Shown: in pieces, positions 11,843 to 22,499 of the stretch
How positions within the stretch are numbered: the first letter of the stretch is position 1
Layout of the letters: every line of letters starts with the position of its first letter
NCBI GenBank assembly: GCA_958496175.1
Contig: OY292278.1
Location: forward strand, 2,852,001 to 2,916,000
Reading direction: 5' to 3'
Source: Sisyra terminalis
Lineage: Eukaryota > Arthropoda > Insecta > Neuroptera > Sisyridae
Length of the DNA stretch: 64,000 bases
The notes under the pieces: model-generated
What the model saw: only the letters and a program-made list of their open reading frames with translations
Databases searched by the model: none
What the model was told of the DNA's origin: nothing
Position numbers and translations under genes: made by a program

Positions 11843-12043
11843 CTACAATGAAAAGTCAAAGTTAAAACATAAATATACATGGGTAAGCATAACAATATAA
11901 GAACGTCTCGTACCTGCATTATATACTATATGTAGTATAATAAATGAACGCTTAATCGAAATTTATGTTCAGTGTTCAAAGAATTCAAAATCCTCGTAAA
12001 TCTATCTACATCATAGGTATTGTTGCACTATTACTTTCATATC
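11843..12043. other. Region between the two weak gene candidates
   Basis: On the minus strand this contains another acceptor-like site, TTTGACTTTTCATTGTAG, ending at 11843, and a donor-like GCAG|GTACGAG near 11911. The frame after that acceptor meets stops, so no exon is called. A short palindrome ATACTATATGTAGTAT lies near 11923. Confidence 0.4.
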
Positions 12044-12288
12044 ATGACTCGAAAAAAAAGGCGAGAAGAGCAACGTGCAAAAGTAAGAACCGAAGAGGAT
12101 TTGGTGTGAAATCTGGTCCAGTTTTAGTCGTAACGAGTTCGGTTGGTTGTCCAGTAGCAAAAAAGCTCACGTGACTACAGCAACTTGTTGTTCAAGTCGT
12201 GGACCATTCGGCATTCAGTGAATTAGAAACGAGAAAGCATCTTGAGTCTTCAAGGTACAAAAAGCTCTGCTTTACATGGCCAATGTAA
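12044..12288 (+). CDS. Weak candidate: two-exon short ORF, copy 1
   Basis: An ATG at 12044 opens MTRKKRREEQRAK, 13 codons ending at 12082 directly before GTAAGAAC, a strong donor. A 98-bp intron would end at CACGTGACTACAG (12180). The next frame, 12181-12288, is open in the same phase for 35 codons (QLVVQVVDHSAFSELE..., stop TAA at 12286). The joined peptide would be 48 residues with a very basic N-terminus. A second donor-like AAG|GTACAAAA near 12255 means the real exon could end earlier. An in-frame stop lies upstream of the ATG. I know no family for it. The overlapping frame at 12276-12392 (MANVNVCFQYGLPNS...) looks equally gene-like by eye, so support is weak. Confidence 0.22.
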
Positions 12289-12392
12289 ACGTCTGCTTTC
12301 AATACGGACTGCCAAACAGCGGTGATTATTGGGATAGCAGTTTTCAGTTGGAGTATTCAAATCATGTCATCCTTAAATTGATAAATTCATAA

Positions 12393-13200
12393 CAAACTTT
12401 TCTTTTGTCGCTAAAATTTCAAATATATAGAAACTAACTTACGTTCAAATCATCCTTGACTATTCAGATGAAAATTTCGACACTGCACCACTTCCCTCAA
12501 CCTCGCACAGTCCATAAGTCGGTAGGTAGGTCCATTTCCAATCTTCCAATGTACATATATTCTTTTCCAAGTCTAAGTGAATCTAAAAAACCAACAACAA
12601 CAACAATTATACGTAGGTACATACCTATACTATGTACGATTGATTAGGTAATAGTTGTTCATTAAAAACTACCAAGCTATAAAACTTACTTCTCATGTCT
12701 TCTTACCTATCAACTAAATAGGTCGGAAATCGCCTTTGAATTAAATAACTAACTTTTTCTTCACACTTTAGCTATCTATCCAGTCATCGATACATATAGC
12801 TAATACCTAAGCGATTATTAATTGATAGTTAATGAGTTATTGACAAAAATTGAAGTAACACTTTGAGATTTGAATCTAAAAACTAGTGGCACATGGAAAC
12901 GAGTCACAAATGTTCAAACACGATTTACCTACCAAATGCTATTGCAATTATTTTCACGATCATTATCTGTTTTGAAAATTACAATAATTCTAAATTAAAT
13001 TAATGTAGTTATCACAGTATGCATGGGGTTGTAAATAATCTTGAAGGTTAGAGACAATTCGTTGACAATTCGTTGTGCAATGATATAATCCTATATTTTA
13101 CCGTTAGAATTATTCACGGAGTCAGCGGGATTTCGGGGGACGGGTGGTGGTAAATGTTGGAAACGTATGTTTGTTTTCGTGATACTATTCACTTCTCTCT
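12393..13200. other. Long AT-rich non-coding stretch with a CAA microsatellite
   Basis: No gene is supported. The 63-codon open frame at 12456-12647 runs through a (CAA)5 microsatellite at 12592-12606 and low-complexity GTAGGTAGGT, so it is not called. Short dyads such as TAGGTACATACCTA near 12614 are present. Toward the right end the sequence becomes GC-richer (GGGGGACGGGTGGTGG near 13135-13150), directly before the first 5S-derived unit. Confidence 0.6.
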
Positions 13201-13224
13201 CTTACTTGTATCCGCAATGGCAAC

Positions 13225-13397
13225 GCTTCGCGCTGTTCCCAACCAGTCACCCATCCAAATTCTAAACCGCGCTCTATGTTGCTTAACGTTTACTGATCGT
13301 CCGATCACCAAGTTAAGCAACATACGAACAGTATAGGACTTGGATGGGTGACCGCTTGGGAACATCGCGGGGCATTGGCAAGCTTTTTTTTTTTTTT
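13225..13397 (+). pseudogene. 5S rRNA-derived foldback unit a, copy 1
   Basis: From 13295 to about 13380 the sequence is clearly 5S rRNA-like: GATCGTCCGATCACC, then the box A region AAGTTAAGCAAC (13310-13321), then the internal element and box C GGATGGGTGACCGCTTGGG (13342-13360), and a 3' end GCATTGGC. A run of 14 T follows (13384-13397), a proper Pol III terminator. The 5' third of a true 5S gene is absent. In its place 13225-13287 is a reverse-complement copy of the 3' part (13312-13374), so the unit is a snap-back with a 24-nt loop at 13288-13311. The arms in this copy have several mismatches. It cannot fold as normal 5S rRNA. Whether the promoter still works is not known. Confidence 0.85.
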
Positions 13398-13640
13398 ATT
13401 TTCTTTCAAATTTTTTTCTTTAAAACATTAAATATTATATTCCTATTAATTAAAATCATTATTTTTCTCCTGTTTCCTTAATATAAATCAAAGCAAAATG
13501 AATAAAGTCTTTTTTTACATGTAATTATTACAAAATTAAACGTTTCAAATAAAAAATAAATAAAATAATTAGTTTAATTAATAACAATTAAATATTTAAT
13601 GTCTTAAAGAATTGAAACAATGAAATAAAATAAAAAAATA
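13398..13640. repeat. 5S-unit spacer, AT-rich, copy 1
   Basis: Very AT-rich spacer between the two 5S-derived units. About 180 bp of it (13398-13577) is repeated almost exactly after unit b (13823-14003), with only a few changed bases. This makes the two units a short tandem array with a 426-bp period (loop start 13295 to 13721), like 5S rDNA organisation. No gene is seen. Confidence 0.8.
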
Positions 13641-13650
13641 ACCAATTCTA

Positions 13651-13821
13651 CGCCTCGCGTTGTTCCCATGCGGTCACCCATCCAAGTCCTATACAGTTTT
13701 CATGTTGCTTAACGTTTACTGATCGTCCGATTACCAAGTTAAGCAACATACGAACAGTATAGGACTTGGATGGGTGACCGCTTGGGAACATCGCGGGGCA
13801 TTGGCAAGGTTTTTTTTTTTT
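13651..13821 (+). pseudogene. 5S rRNA-derived foldback unit b, copy 1
   Basis: Same design as unit a, 426 bp upstream, but the arms match better. 13651-13713 pairs with 13738-13799 over about 62 positions with few mismatches, including the full box C complement CGGTCACCCATCCAAGTCC. The loop is 13714-13737 and ends in ACCAA. The box A-like AAGTTAAGCAAC and box C are intact on the right arm. Twelve T follow (13810-13821). The closer match of the arms than in unit a suggests a younger inversion or later repair of one arm from the other (inference). Confidence 0.85.
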
Positions 13822-14039
13822 AATTTCTATCAAATTTTTTTCTTTAAAACATTAAATATTATATTCCTATTAATTAAAATAATTATTTTTCTCCTGTTTC
13901 CCAAATATAAATCAAAGCAGAATGAATAAAGTATTTTTTTACATGTAATTATTACAAAATTAAACGTTTCAAATAAAAAATAAATAAAATAATTAGTTTA
14001 TTTACATAAGAATTTAATACTGAATTTTTAAAATGAATA

Positions 14040-17000
14040 AAACGTTGATTTAAATTGAAAAACTCGTCCATTTAACTGGCCTAGTTTCAGACGGAAAATG
14101 TCACATCAATTTACAGCTCCTTAACTTCCCGGTTCATATTCCCGGCAAACTGTCCCGATAAATTAATATTTCTTTCTTTATAAACTTGAAGGAAGATTCA
14201 AAAATTAATAATCAATCCAATTATAGCGACTTTAACCATCCTATATATCGTTTTTGTTCCCATTAAACATTGTCCTTGTTTCAACTTTGATATGGAATTG
14301 TGGACGTCCTGTTACCCACAGGAAGAAAATTTCTACCGATTGAAATTCAATAAAACGTCCCTTATCTTAATTTTTTGAGAAAAATAAGTCTTAATTTGAA
14401 AAATCGGCCATTAAACTGGCCTTATTTCAGACGGAAAATGTCACACCATTTTACGACTCTAAACCTACCCGGTTTAAATTCCCGGCAAACTATCCCGATA
14501 AATTAATGTTTCTTTTTTTGAGAACGTGGAGAAAGATTCAAACATTAATATTCAATCAGACTATAGCAAAAGAAAACATCCCTTATATCCGGTTTTTCCC
14601 AATTTAAATTGGCATTGTTTTAGCTTTGAAATGGAATTGTGGACGTCCTGTTACCCACAGGAAGAAAATTTCTTCAAATTGTAATTCACTTAAACGTCCC
14701 TTAACTTAATTTCTTGAGAAAACTAAGCCTTATTTTGAAAAATTGGCCATTAAACTGGCCTTATTTCAGACGGAAAATGTCACATCAATTTACGGCTCTA
14801 AAACCTCCAGGTTTAAATTCCTGGCAAACTATCCTGATACATTAATGTTTCTTTTTTTGAGAACTTGGAGAAAGATTCAAACATTAATATTCAATCAGAC
14901 TATAGCAAAAAAAAACATCCCTTATATCCGGTTTTTCCCAATTTCAATTGGCCTTGTTTCAGCTTTGAAATGGAATTGTGGACGTCCTGTTCCCCACAGG
15001 AAGAAAATTTCTTCAAATTGTAATTCAATAAAACGTCCCTTATCTTAATTTCTTGAGAAAACTAGGCCTTATTTTGAAAAATCGGCCATTAAACTGGCCT
15101 TATTTCAGACGGAAAATGTCAAATCAATTTACGGCTCTTAAACTTCCCGGTTTAAATTACCGGCAAACTATCCCGATAAATTAATGTTTCTTTTTTTGAG
15201 AACGTGGAGAAAGATTCAAACATTAATACTCAATCAGACTATAGCAATAGAAAACATCCCTTATATCCGGTTTTTCCCAATTTAAATTGGCCATGTTTTA
15301 GCTTTGAAATGGAATTGTGGACGTCCTGTTACCCACAGGAAGAAAATTTCTTCAAATTGTAATTCACTTAAACGTCCCCAATCTTAATTTCTTGAGAAAA
15401 CTAAGCCTTATATTGAAAAATCGGCAATTAAACTAGCTTTATTTCAGACGGAAAATGTCACATCAATTTACGGCTCTAAAACTTCCAGGTTTAAATTCCT
15501 GGCAAACTATCCCGATACATTAATTTTTCTTTTTTTGAGAACGTGGAGAAAGATTCAAACATTAATATTCAATCAGACTATAGCAAAAGAAAACATCCCT
15601 TATATCCGGTTTTTCCCAATTTAAATTGGCCTTGTTTTAGCTTTGAAATGGAATTGTGGACGTCCTGTTACCCACAGGAAGAAAATTTCTACCGATTGAA
15701 ATTCAATAAAACTTCCCTTATCTTAATTTTTTGAGAAAAAAATAAGTCTTAATTAGAAAAATCGGCCATTAAACTGGCCTTATTTCAGACGGAAAATGTC
15801 ACACCATTATACGGCTCTAAACTTTCCCGGTTTAAATTCTCGGCAAACTATCCCGACAAATTAATGTTTCTTTTTTTGAGAACGTGGAGAAAGATTCAAA
15901 CATTAATATTCAATCATACTATAGCAAAAGAAAACATCCCTTATATCCGGTTTTTCCCAATTTAAATTGTCCTAGTTTTAACTTTGACATGGAATTGTGG
16001 TCGTCCTGTTACCCACAGGAAGAAAATTTCTCCAAATTGTAATTCACTTAAACGTCCCTAATCTTAATTTCTTGAGAAAACTAGGCCTTATTTTAAAAAA
16101 TCGGCCATTAAACTGGCCTTATTTCAGACGGAAAATGTCACTTCAATTTACGGCTCTAAAACTTCCCGGTTTAAATTCCCGGCAAACTATCCCGATAAAT
16201 TAATGTTTCTTTTTTTGAGAACGTGGAGAAAGATTCAAACATTAATATTCAATCAGACTATAGCAAAAGAAAACATCCCTTATATCCGGTTTTTCCCAAT
16301 TTAAATTGGCATTGTTTTAGCTTTGAAATGGAATTGTGGACGTCCTGTTACCCACAGGAAGAAAATTTCTTCAAATTGTAATTCACTTAAACGTCCCTTA
16401 ACTTAATTTCTTGAGAAAACTAAGCCTTATTTTGAAAAATCGGCCATTAAACTGGCCTTATTTCAGACGGAAAATGTCACATCAATTTACGGCTCTAAAA
16501 CCTCCAGGTTTAAATTCCTGGCTAACTATCCTGATACATTAATGTTTCTTTTTTTGAGAACTTGGAGAAAGATTCAAACATTAATATTCAATCAGACTAT
16601 AGCAAAAAAAAACATCCCTTATATCCGGTTTTTCCCAATTTCAATTGGCCTTGTTTCAGCTTTGAAATGGAATTGTGGACGTCCTGTTCCCCACAGGAAG
16701 AAAATTTCTTCAAATTGTAATTCAATAAAACGTCCCTTATCTTAATTTCTTGAGAAAAAAAAGTCTTAATTTGAAAAATCGGCCTTTAAACTGGACTTAT
16801 TTCAGGCGGAAAATGTCACATCAATTTACGGCTCTAAAACTTCCAGGTTTAAATTCCTGGCAAACTATCCCGATACATTAATGTTTCTTTTTTTTAGATC
16901 GTGGAGAAAGATTCAAACATTAATATTCAATCAGACTATAGCAAAAAAAAACCATCCCTTACATCCGGTTTTTCCCAATTTAAATTGGCCTTGTTTAAGC

Positions 17001-17397
17001 TTTGAAATGGAATTGTGGACGTCCTGTTACCCACAGGAAGAAAATTTCTACCGATTGAAATTCAATAAAACGTCCCTTATCTTAATTTCTTGAGAAAAAA
17101 AAGTCTTAATTTGAAAAATCGGCCATTAAACTGGACTTATTTCAGACGGAAAATGTCACATCAATTTACGGCTCTAAAACTTCCAGGTTTAAATTCCTGG
17201 CAAACTATCCCGGTACATTAATGTTTCTTTTTTTGAGAACGTGGAGAAAGATTCAAGCATGAATATTCAATTAGACTATAGCAAAAGAAAACATCCCTTA
17301 TATCCGGTTTTTCCCTATTTAAATTGGCCTTGTTTTAGCTTTGAAATAGAATTGTGGACGTCCTGTTACCCACAGGAAGAAAATTTCTTCAAATTGT
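14040..17397 (+). repeat. 339-bp satellite array, block 2
   Basis: About ten monomers. The first (14040-14300) is degenerate and distinctive: CAGCTCCTTAACTTCCC, AACTGTCCCGATAAATTAA, and ATTATAGCGACTTTAACC. This edge monomer is found again at about 24250, 36190, 38620 and 41000. The block contains many monomers with the CCAGG/CCTGG dyad and monomers with AAAAATAAGTCTTAATT. Confidence 0.96.
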
Positions 17398-17839
17398 TAT
17401 TTATTAGATAGCCTTAAATCTACAAACATTGATATAACAAGGCCTAAATTCATTTTCTAAATTATTTCTTTTTTCAAACAATTCTAATTTGTTGGCAATT
17501 CGAATTGTTTAGAATTTTGAATTAAGACAACGCCACAATGTGTTTCGAATTTAGTTGGAAGCTATGAGTACATCCACCTGACTCAAAGGTGGCACTAAAA
17601 ACTTAAGGTGGTTAAGTGACATTACATGTCAAGAGTTCACACGTTCTAGCATAGATGGAAAGACAGCAGATGTCAATTTGACAACTAACTTTTGATAGTA
17701 TTTCAAATTTTAATTGTATATAATATTAAAATTTAATTGTATTTCTTCACATTGTAAATCACTAAAAAGCCTTAAATCTAAAAACGTTGAGAAAACAAGG
17801 CCTTATATTGAAAAAACACCCATTTAAACGGCCTAATTT
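17398..17839. repeat. Island B, copy 1: dyad-rich insert replacing one monomer
   Basis: After TTCTTCAAATTG the satellite gives way to unrelated sequence until TTTCTGACGGAAAATGTC near 17835. The phase marker goes from 17354 to 18052, 698 bp, or two monomers plus about 20 bp, so one monomer length has been replaced rather than added. A 40-bp stretch (GCCTTAAATCTACAAAC... at 17411) recurs imperfectly 358 bp later (17769), flanking the island. The interior holds nested inverted repeats: AAACAATTC/GAATTGTTT and CAATTCGAATTG near 17477-17512, CCACCT/AGGTGG, TGACAT/ATGTCA, TGTCAATTTGACA, and AAATTTTAAT/ATTAAAATTT. No coding frame is seen. Confidence 0.85.
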
Positions 17840-20756
17840 CTGACGGAAAATGTCACATCAATTTACGGCTCTAAAACTTCCCGGTTTAAATTCCCGGCAA
17901 ACTATCCCGATACATTAATGTTACTTTTTTTGAGAACTTGGAGAAAGATTCAAACATTAATATTCAATCAGACTATAGCAAAAAAAAACCATCCCTTATA
18001 TCCGGTTTTTCCCAATTTAAATTGGCCTTGTTTTAACTTTGAAATGGAATTGTGGACGTCCTGTTACCCACAGGAAGAAAATTTCTTCAAATTGTAATTC
18101 ACTTAAACGTCCCTAATCTTAATTTCTTGAGAAAACTATGCCTTATTTTGAAAAATCGGCCATTAAACAGGCCTTATTTCAGACGGAAAATGTCACATTA
18201 ATCTACGGCTCTAAAACTACCAGGTTTAAACTCCTGGCAAACTATCCCGATAAATTAATGTTTCTTTTTTTGAGAACTTGGAGAAAGATTCAAACATTAA
18301 TATTCAATCAGACTATAGCAAAAAAAAACCATCCCTTATATCCGGTTTTTCCCAATTTAAATTGGCATTGTTTTAGCTTTGAAATGGAATTGTGGACGTC
18401 CTCTTACCCACAGGAAGAAAATTTCTTCAAATTGTAATTCACTTAAACGTCCCTTATCTTAATTTCTTGAGAAAACTAGGTCTTATTTTGAAAAATCTGT
18501 CAATAAACAGGCCTTATTTCAGACGGAAAATGTCTCATCTATTTAAGGCTCTAAAACTTCCCGGTTTAAATTTCCGGCAAACTATCCCGATACATTAATG
18601 TTTCTTTTTTTGAGAACGTGGAAAAAGATTCAAACATTAATATTCAATCAGACTATAGCAAAAAAAACCATCCCTTATATCCGGTTTTTCCCAATTTAAA
18701 TTGGCCTTGTTTAAACTTTTGAAATGGAATTGTGGACGTCCTGTTACCCACAGGAAGAAAATTTCTTCAAATTGTAATTCACTTAAACGTCCCTAATCTT
18801 AATTTCTTGAGAAAACTAGGCCTTATTTTGAAAAATCTGTCATTAAACAGGCCTTATTTCAGACGGAAAATGTCACATCTATTTAAGGCTCTAAAACTTC
18901 CCGGTTTAAATTCCCGGCAAACTATCCCGATACATAAATGTTTCTTTTTTTGAGAACGTGGGGAATGATTCAAACATTAATATTCAATCAGACTATAGCA
19001 AAAGAAAACATCCCTTATATCCTGTTTTTCCCAATTTAAATTGGCCTTGTTTTAACTTTGAAATGGAATTGTGGACGTCCAGTTACCCACAGGAAGAAAA
19101 TTTCTTCAAATTGTAATTCACTTAAACGTCCCTAATCTTAATTTCTTGAGAAAACTAGGCCTTATTTTGAAAAATCTGTCATTAAACAGGCCTTATTTCA
19201 GAAGGAAAATGTCACATTAATTTACGGCTCTAAAACTACCAGGTATAAACTCCTGGCAAACTATCCCGATACATTAATGTTTCTTTTTTTGAGAACTTGG
19301 AGAAAGATTCAAACATTAATATTCAATCAGACTATAGCAAAAGAAAACATCCCTTATATCCGGTTTTTCCCAATTTAAATTGGCCTTGTTTTAGCTTTGA
19401 AATGGAATTGTGGACGTCCTGTTACCCACAGGAAGAAAATTTCTTCCGATTGTAATTCAATAAAACGTCAACAATCTTAATTTATTGGAAAAACTAGGCC
19501 TTATTTTGAAAAATCAGAAGGAAAATGTCACATTAATTTACGGCTCTAAAACTACCAGGTTTAAACTCCTGGCAAACTATCCCGATACATTAATGTTTCT
19601 TTTTTTGAGAACTTGGAGAAAGATTCAAACATTAATATTCAATCAGACTATAGCAAAAAAAACCATCCCTTAAATCCGGTTTTTCCCAATTTAAATTGGC
19701 CTTGTTTAAACTTTTGAAATGGAATTGTGGACGTCCTGTTACCCACAGGAAGAAAATTACTTCAAATTGTAATTCACTTAAACGTCCCTAATCTTAATTT
19801 CTTGAGAAAACGAGGCCTTATTTTGAAAAAACGGCCATTAAACTGGCCTTATTTCAGACGGAAAATGTCACATCAATTTACGGCTCTAAACCTTCCCGGT
19901 TTAAATTCCCGGCAAACTAGCTCGATAAATTAATGTTTTTTTTTTTGAGAACGTGGAGAAAGATTCAAACATTAATATTCAATCAGACTATAGCAAAATA
20001 AACCATCCCTTATATCCGGTTTTTCCCAATTTAAATTGGCATTGTTTTAGCTTTGAAATGGAATTGTGGACGTCCTGTTTCCCACAGGAAGAAAATTTCT
20101 TCCGATTGTAATTCACTTAAACGTCCCTTATCTTAATTTCTTGAGAAAACTAGGCCTTATTTTGAAAAATCTGTCATTAAACAGGCCTTATTTCAGACGG
20201 AAAATGTCACATCTATTTAAGGCTCTAAAACTTCCGGGTTTAAATTCCCGGCAAACTATCCTGCTAAATAATAATTCTTTTTATAAGAACGTGGAGTAAG
20301 ATTCAAACATTAATATTCAATCAGACTATAGCAAAAGAAACAATCTCTTATATCCGGTTTTTCCAAATTTCAATTGGCCTTGTTTTAACGTTGAAATGGA
20401 ATTGTGGACGTCCTGTTACCCACAGGAAGAAAATTTCTACACATTGGATATCACTAGAAGGTCTTATATCTATTAAATATAAGGCTTTAAATATAAAACC
20501 GTTGAGAAAACTAGGCCTTATAATGAAAAGTCTGCTATTTAATAGACCTTATTTCGTACGAAAATTAACTCATTGTTTTACGTCTCCCTAACGTCCCGTT
20601 TTTAATTCCGGGGAAACTATTCCTTAAAAATAAAATGTTTTTCATTAACATCGTTAAGGTTGATTCAAATCAAGTGCAGCGAAATAAACTATCCCTTATA
20701 TCCTGTTGTTCCTTTTAAAAATTGTCCTTTTTGAAAGTTTGAAGTGGAATTTGAAT
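17840..20756 (+). repeat. 339-bp satellite array, block 3
   Basis: Monomers spanning the junction between the two 10,211-bp units (about 18140-18160). From 18160 rightward the sequence repeats that from 7949. The block ends in the same degenerate monomers that precede island A copy 1, with the TAAATAATAATTC variant at about 20260. Confidence 0.96.
19410..19726 (+). repeat. Satellite monomer with 23-bp internal deletion (copy 4)
   Basis: Same deletion junction, exactly 10,211 bp after copy 3. Confidence 0.92.
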
Positions 20757-20762
20757 TTGAAA

Positions 20763-20918
20763 TTAGCTGTCAAATCACTACAGCTACCTGACAGCAAAAC
20801 GCTGAACTATTGTGTATGACACGCTCACTTATTGTTAAAACAGAATTGTTTTTTATCTTTGATAAAACTTAATAGTTCAGCTTTTTGCTGTCGGGAGACA
20901 TCGTTGTGTGACAGCTTA
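20763..20918. mobile_element. 156-bp foldback element (MITE-like), copy 2
   Basis: Arms 20763-20811 and 20871-20918, the same sequence as copy 1. Because the flanks are also the same, this copy arose with the island and not by its own transposition. Confidence 0.6.
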
Positions 20919-21005
20919 TTAATGCACATTAAATTAATGAAAATACCATTTAAAACGATCGATCCATGCTTAAATTGTGTTGACATGCATCTATAAGCTT
21001 CACTT

Positions 21006-21023
21006 TATCGATTTAAATCGATA
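21006..21023. repeat. 18-bp perfect palindrome, copy 2
   Basis: TATCGATTTAAATCGATA, identical to copy 1. Confidence 0.85.
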
Positions 21024-21556
21024 TTACAATCGTAAAATAATGCTCCGAGTAAAATGGAGTTCCTTAACCTCTTATTTTAGCATACAAACAAAACGCTAGT
21101 TTCTCGAAAAGTGGACATTTATTTGAAATTCTAAGTTCATTTTCGGTTTTAATGCATCGCATATTATCTAAAAATCATACATTTCCTTAATTTTATTGGC
21201 AAGTATTGATTTTTAACTGCGGGTGTTTGGTCGTATATCAACATGGGCAGTTTTAAAAATTGTTGTCTGTAACTTTGAACTAAACAAATAAATAGACAAA
21301 TACAACAAAATATGAATAATTTATTTAAATAATTGAACAAGTTGTATGGATCCAGTAGTAGATATCGGTAGATCGGTACCTTCTCGTTCTCAATAAAGTT
21401 CATTAGATTGGCTTATTGGTAGTTATTTTTCCGGTGGTTGTTGTTGTTCTTGTTGGTTTTGGCACTAGTGTTGCTTGCTTCTAGTTATCCAGCTTCTTCA
21501 TTCAATATAAATATCTAGTAGATATAAATATTTCTTGCTTTGCTCCTTCTTATTTC

Positions 21557-21980
21557 TTTATTGCCTTTATTTGATTCTTGAGCCAGACACCTTGCTTATT
21601 ATATATAGCTATTCGGAGAATAAATTCTTGATGACTTTGCTTATGATGATTCTGCAACGTTCGATTAATTATAATTTACTTCCACTTTTGCGGAAAGGGG
21701 CGCTTCAAATCCAATAAATCACCTGAAAAATAAAATTATATGAATAAGAAAAGAACATTCTCTTCTTCTTAATCTTTAACATGGTTTCCAATAGATAGAT
21801 ATATGGAGATAAATTGATCAGAATCTGTTTCTGCTGGACGGTCCTTTTTCAGCGAACTCTTGTCCACGAGCTGTTCCAGCAGGTCGATAATTGCCTACGT
21901 TTCCTTTTCCCTTCTGGTCCCTGTGGTAGATATAGTGACGTGGGATTAGGAATGTCCGAATACTCAATAATTCGTCCATT
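21557..21980 (-). CDS. Weak candidate: 3' end of a spliced gene, copy 2
   Basis: Same exon-like frames, acceptor TTTTTCAG and AATAAA motifs as the copy at 11346-11769. I saw no change between the copies, so they give no test of protein conservation. Confidence 0.2.
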
Positions 21981-22254
21981 CTACGTTAGCAAATAGAATC
22001 TCTGGACTGCTGCGGGTCTCTAACTTGGTTTAAGATGGAATCATTTGATATTCCTACAATGAAAAGTCAAAGTTAAAACATAAATATACATGGGTAAGCA
22101 TAACAATATAAGAACGTCTCGTACCTGCATTATATACTATATGTAGTATAATAAATGAACGCTTAATCGAAATTTATGTTCAGTGTTCAAAGAATTCAAA
22201 ATCCTCGTAAATCTATCTACATCATAGGTATTGTTGCACTATTACTTTCATATC

Positions 22255-22499
22255 ATGACTCGAAAAAAAAGGCGAGAAGAGCAACGTGCAAAAGTAAGAA
22301 CCGAAGAGGATTTGGTGTGAAATCTGGTCCAGTTTTAGTCGTAACGAGTTCGGTTGGTTGTCCAGTAGCAAAAAAGCTCACGTGACTACAGCAACTTGTT
22401 GTTCAAGTCGTGGACCATTCGGCATTCAGTGAATTAGAAACGAGAAAGCATCTTGAGTCTTCAAGGTACAAAAAGCTCTGCTTTACATGGCCAATGTAA
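22255..22499 (+). CDS. Weak candidate: two-exon short ORF, copy 2
   Basis: Copy of 12044-12288, with the same ATG, GTAAGA donor, CTACAG acceptor and stop. See copy 1 for the reasoning and doubts. Confidence 0.2.

Larger units (their letters stand above)
10546..14039 (+). other. Island A, copy 1: 3.5-kb non-satellite insert
   Basis: Satellite periodicity stops near 10545 after a degenerate monomer and restarts near 14040 with another degenerate monomer. Between them the sequence has no 339-bp repeat. It holds a 156-bp foldback element, an 18-bp palindrome, weak spliced-gene candidates on both strands, a (CAA)n microsatellite and two 5S-derived units. The same island recurs at 20757 and 32692. 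It may be a captured piece of chromosome that included a short 5S rDNA-like array, later spread with the satellite (inference). No transposase, reverse transcriptase or other recognisable protein domain was seen in any frame. Confidence 0.9.
7949..18159 (+). repeat. 10,211-bp higher-order unit, copy 1
   Basis: This segment contains satellite, island A copy 1, satellite and island B copy 1. It is followed directly by a second copy. Markers 10,211 bp apart include the 23-bp-deletion monomer (9199/19410), the 5S-like loop sequence (13295/23506) and island B (near 17411/27621). Left and right breakpoints fall at about 7949/18160 and 18138/28348, inside monomers, as expected for unequal exchange between misaligned monomers. 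Confidence 0.9.

Noticed and set aside
12456..12647. 63-codon plus-strand frame MTIQMKIST...
   Set aside because: It runs through a CAA microsatellite and GTAGGTAGG low complexity. There is an acceptor-like CTATTCAG before an ATG, but no in-phase partner exon was found.
13225..13397. Functional 5S rRNA gene
   Set aside because: The 5' third of 5S rRNA is missing and replaced by an inverted copy of the 3' part, so helix I and the normal fold cannot form.
13648..13833. 61-codon minus-strand frame over 5S-derived unit b
   Set aside because: It is the antisense of the foldback and T-tract, and is lost in copy 3 by a single T deletion.
14743..15048. Second recurring satellite frame (LIFNQTIAKK... 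and MEKDSNINIQSDYSK...)
   Set aside because: It lies in another reading frame over the same repeat and also depends on monomer variants. It is another by-product of the tandem repeat.
17398..17839. Hammerhead ribozyme in satellite or island B
   Set aside because: The core CTGATGA...GAAA was looked for on both strands and not found in monomers or in island B.
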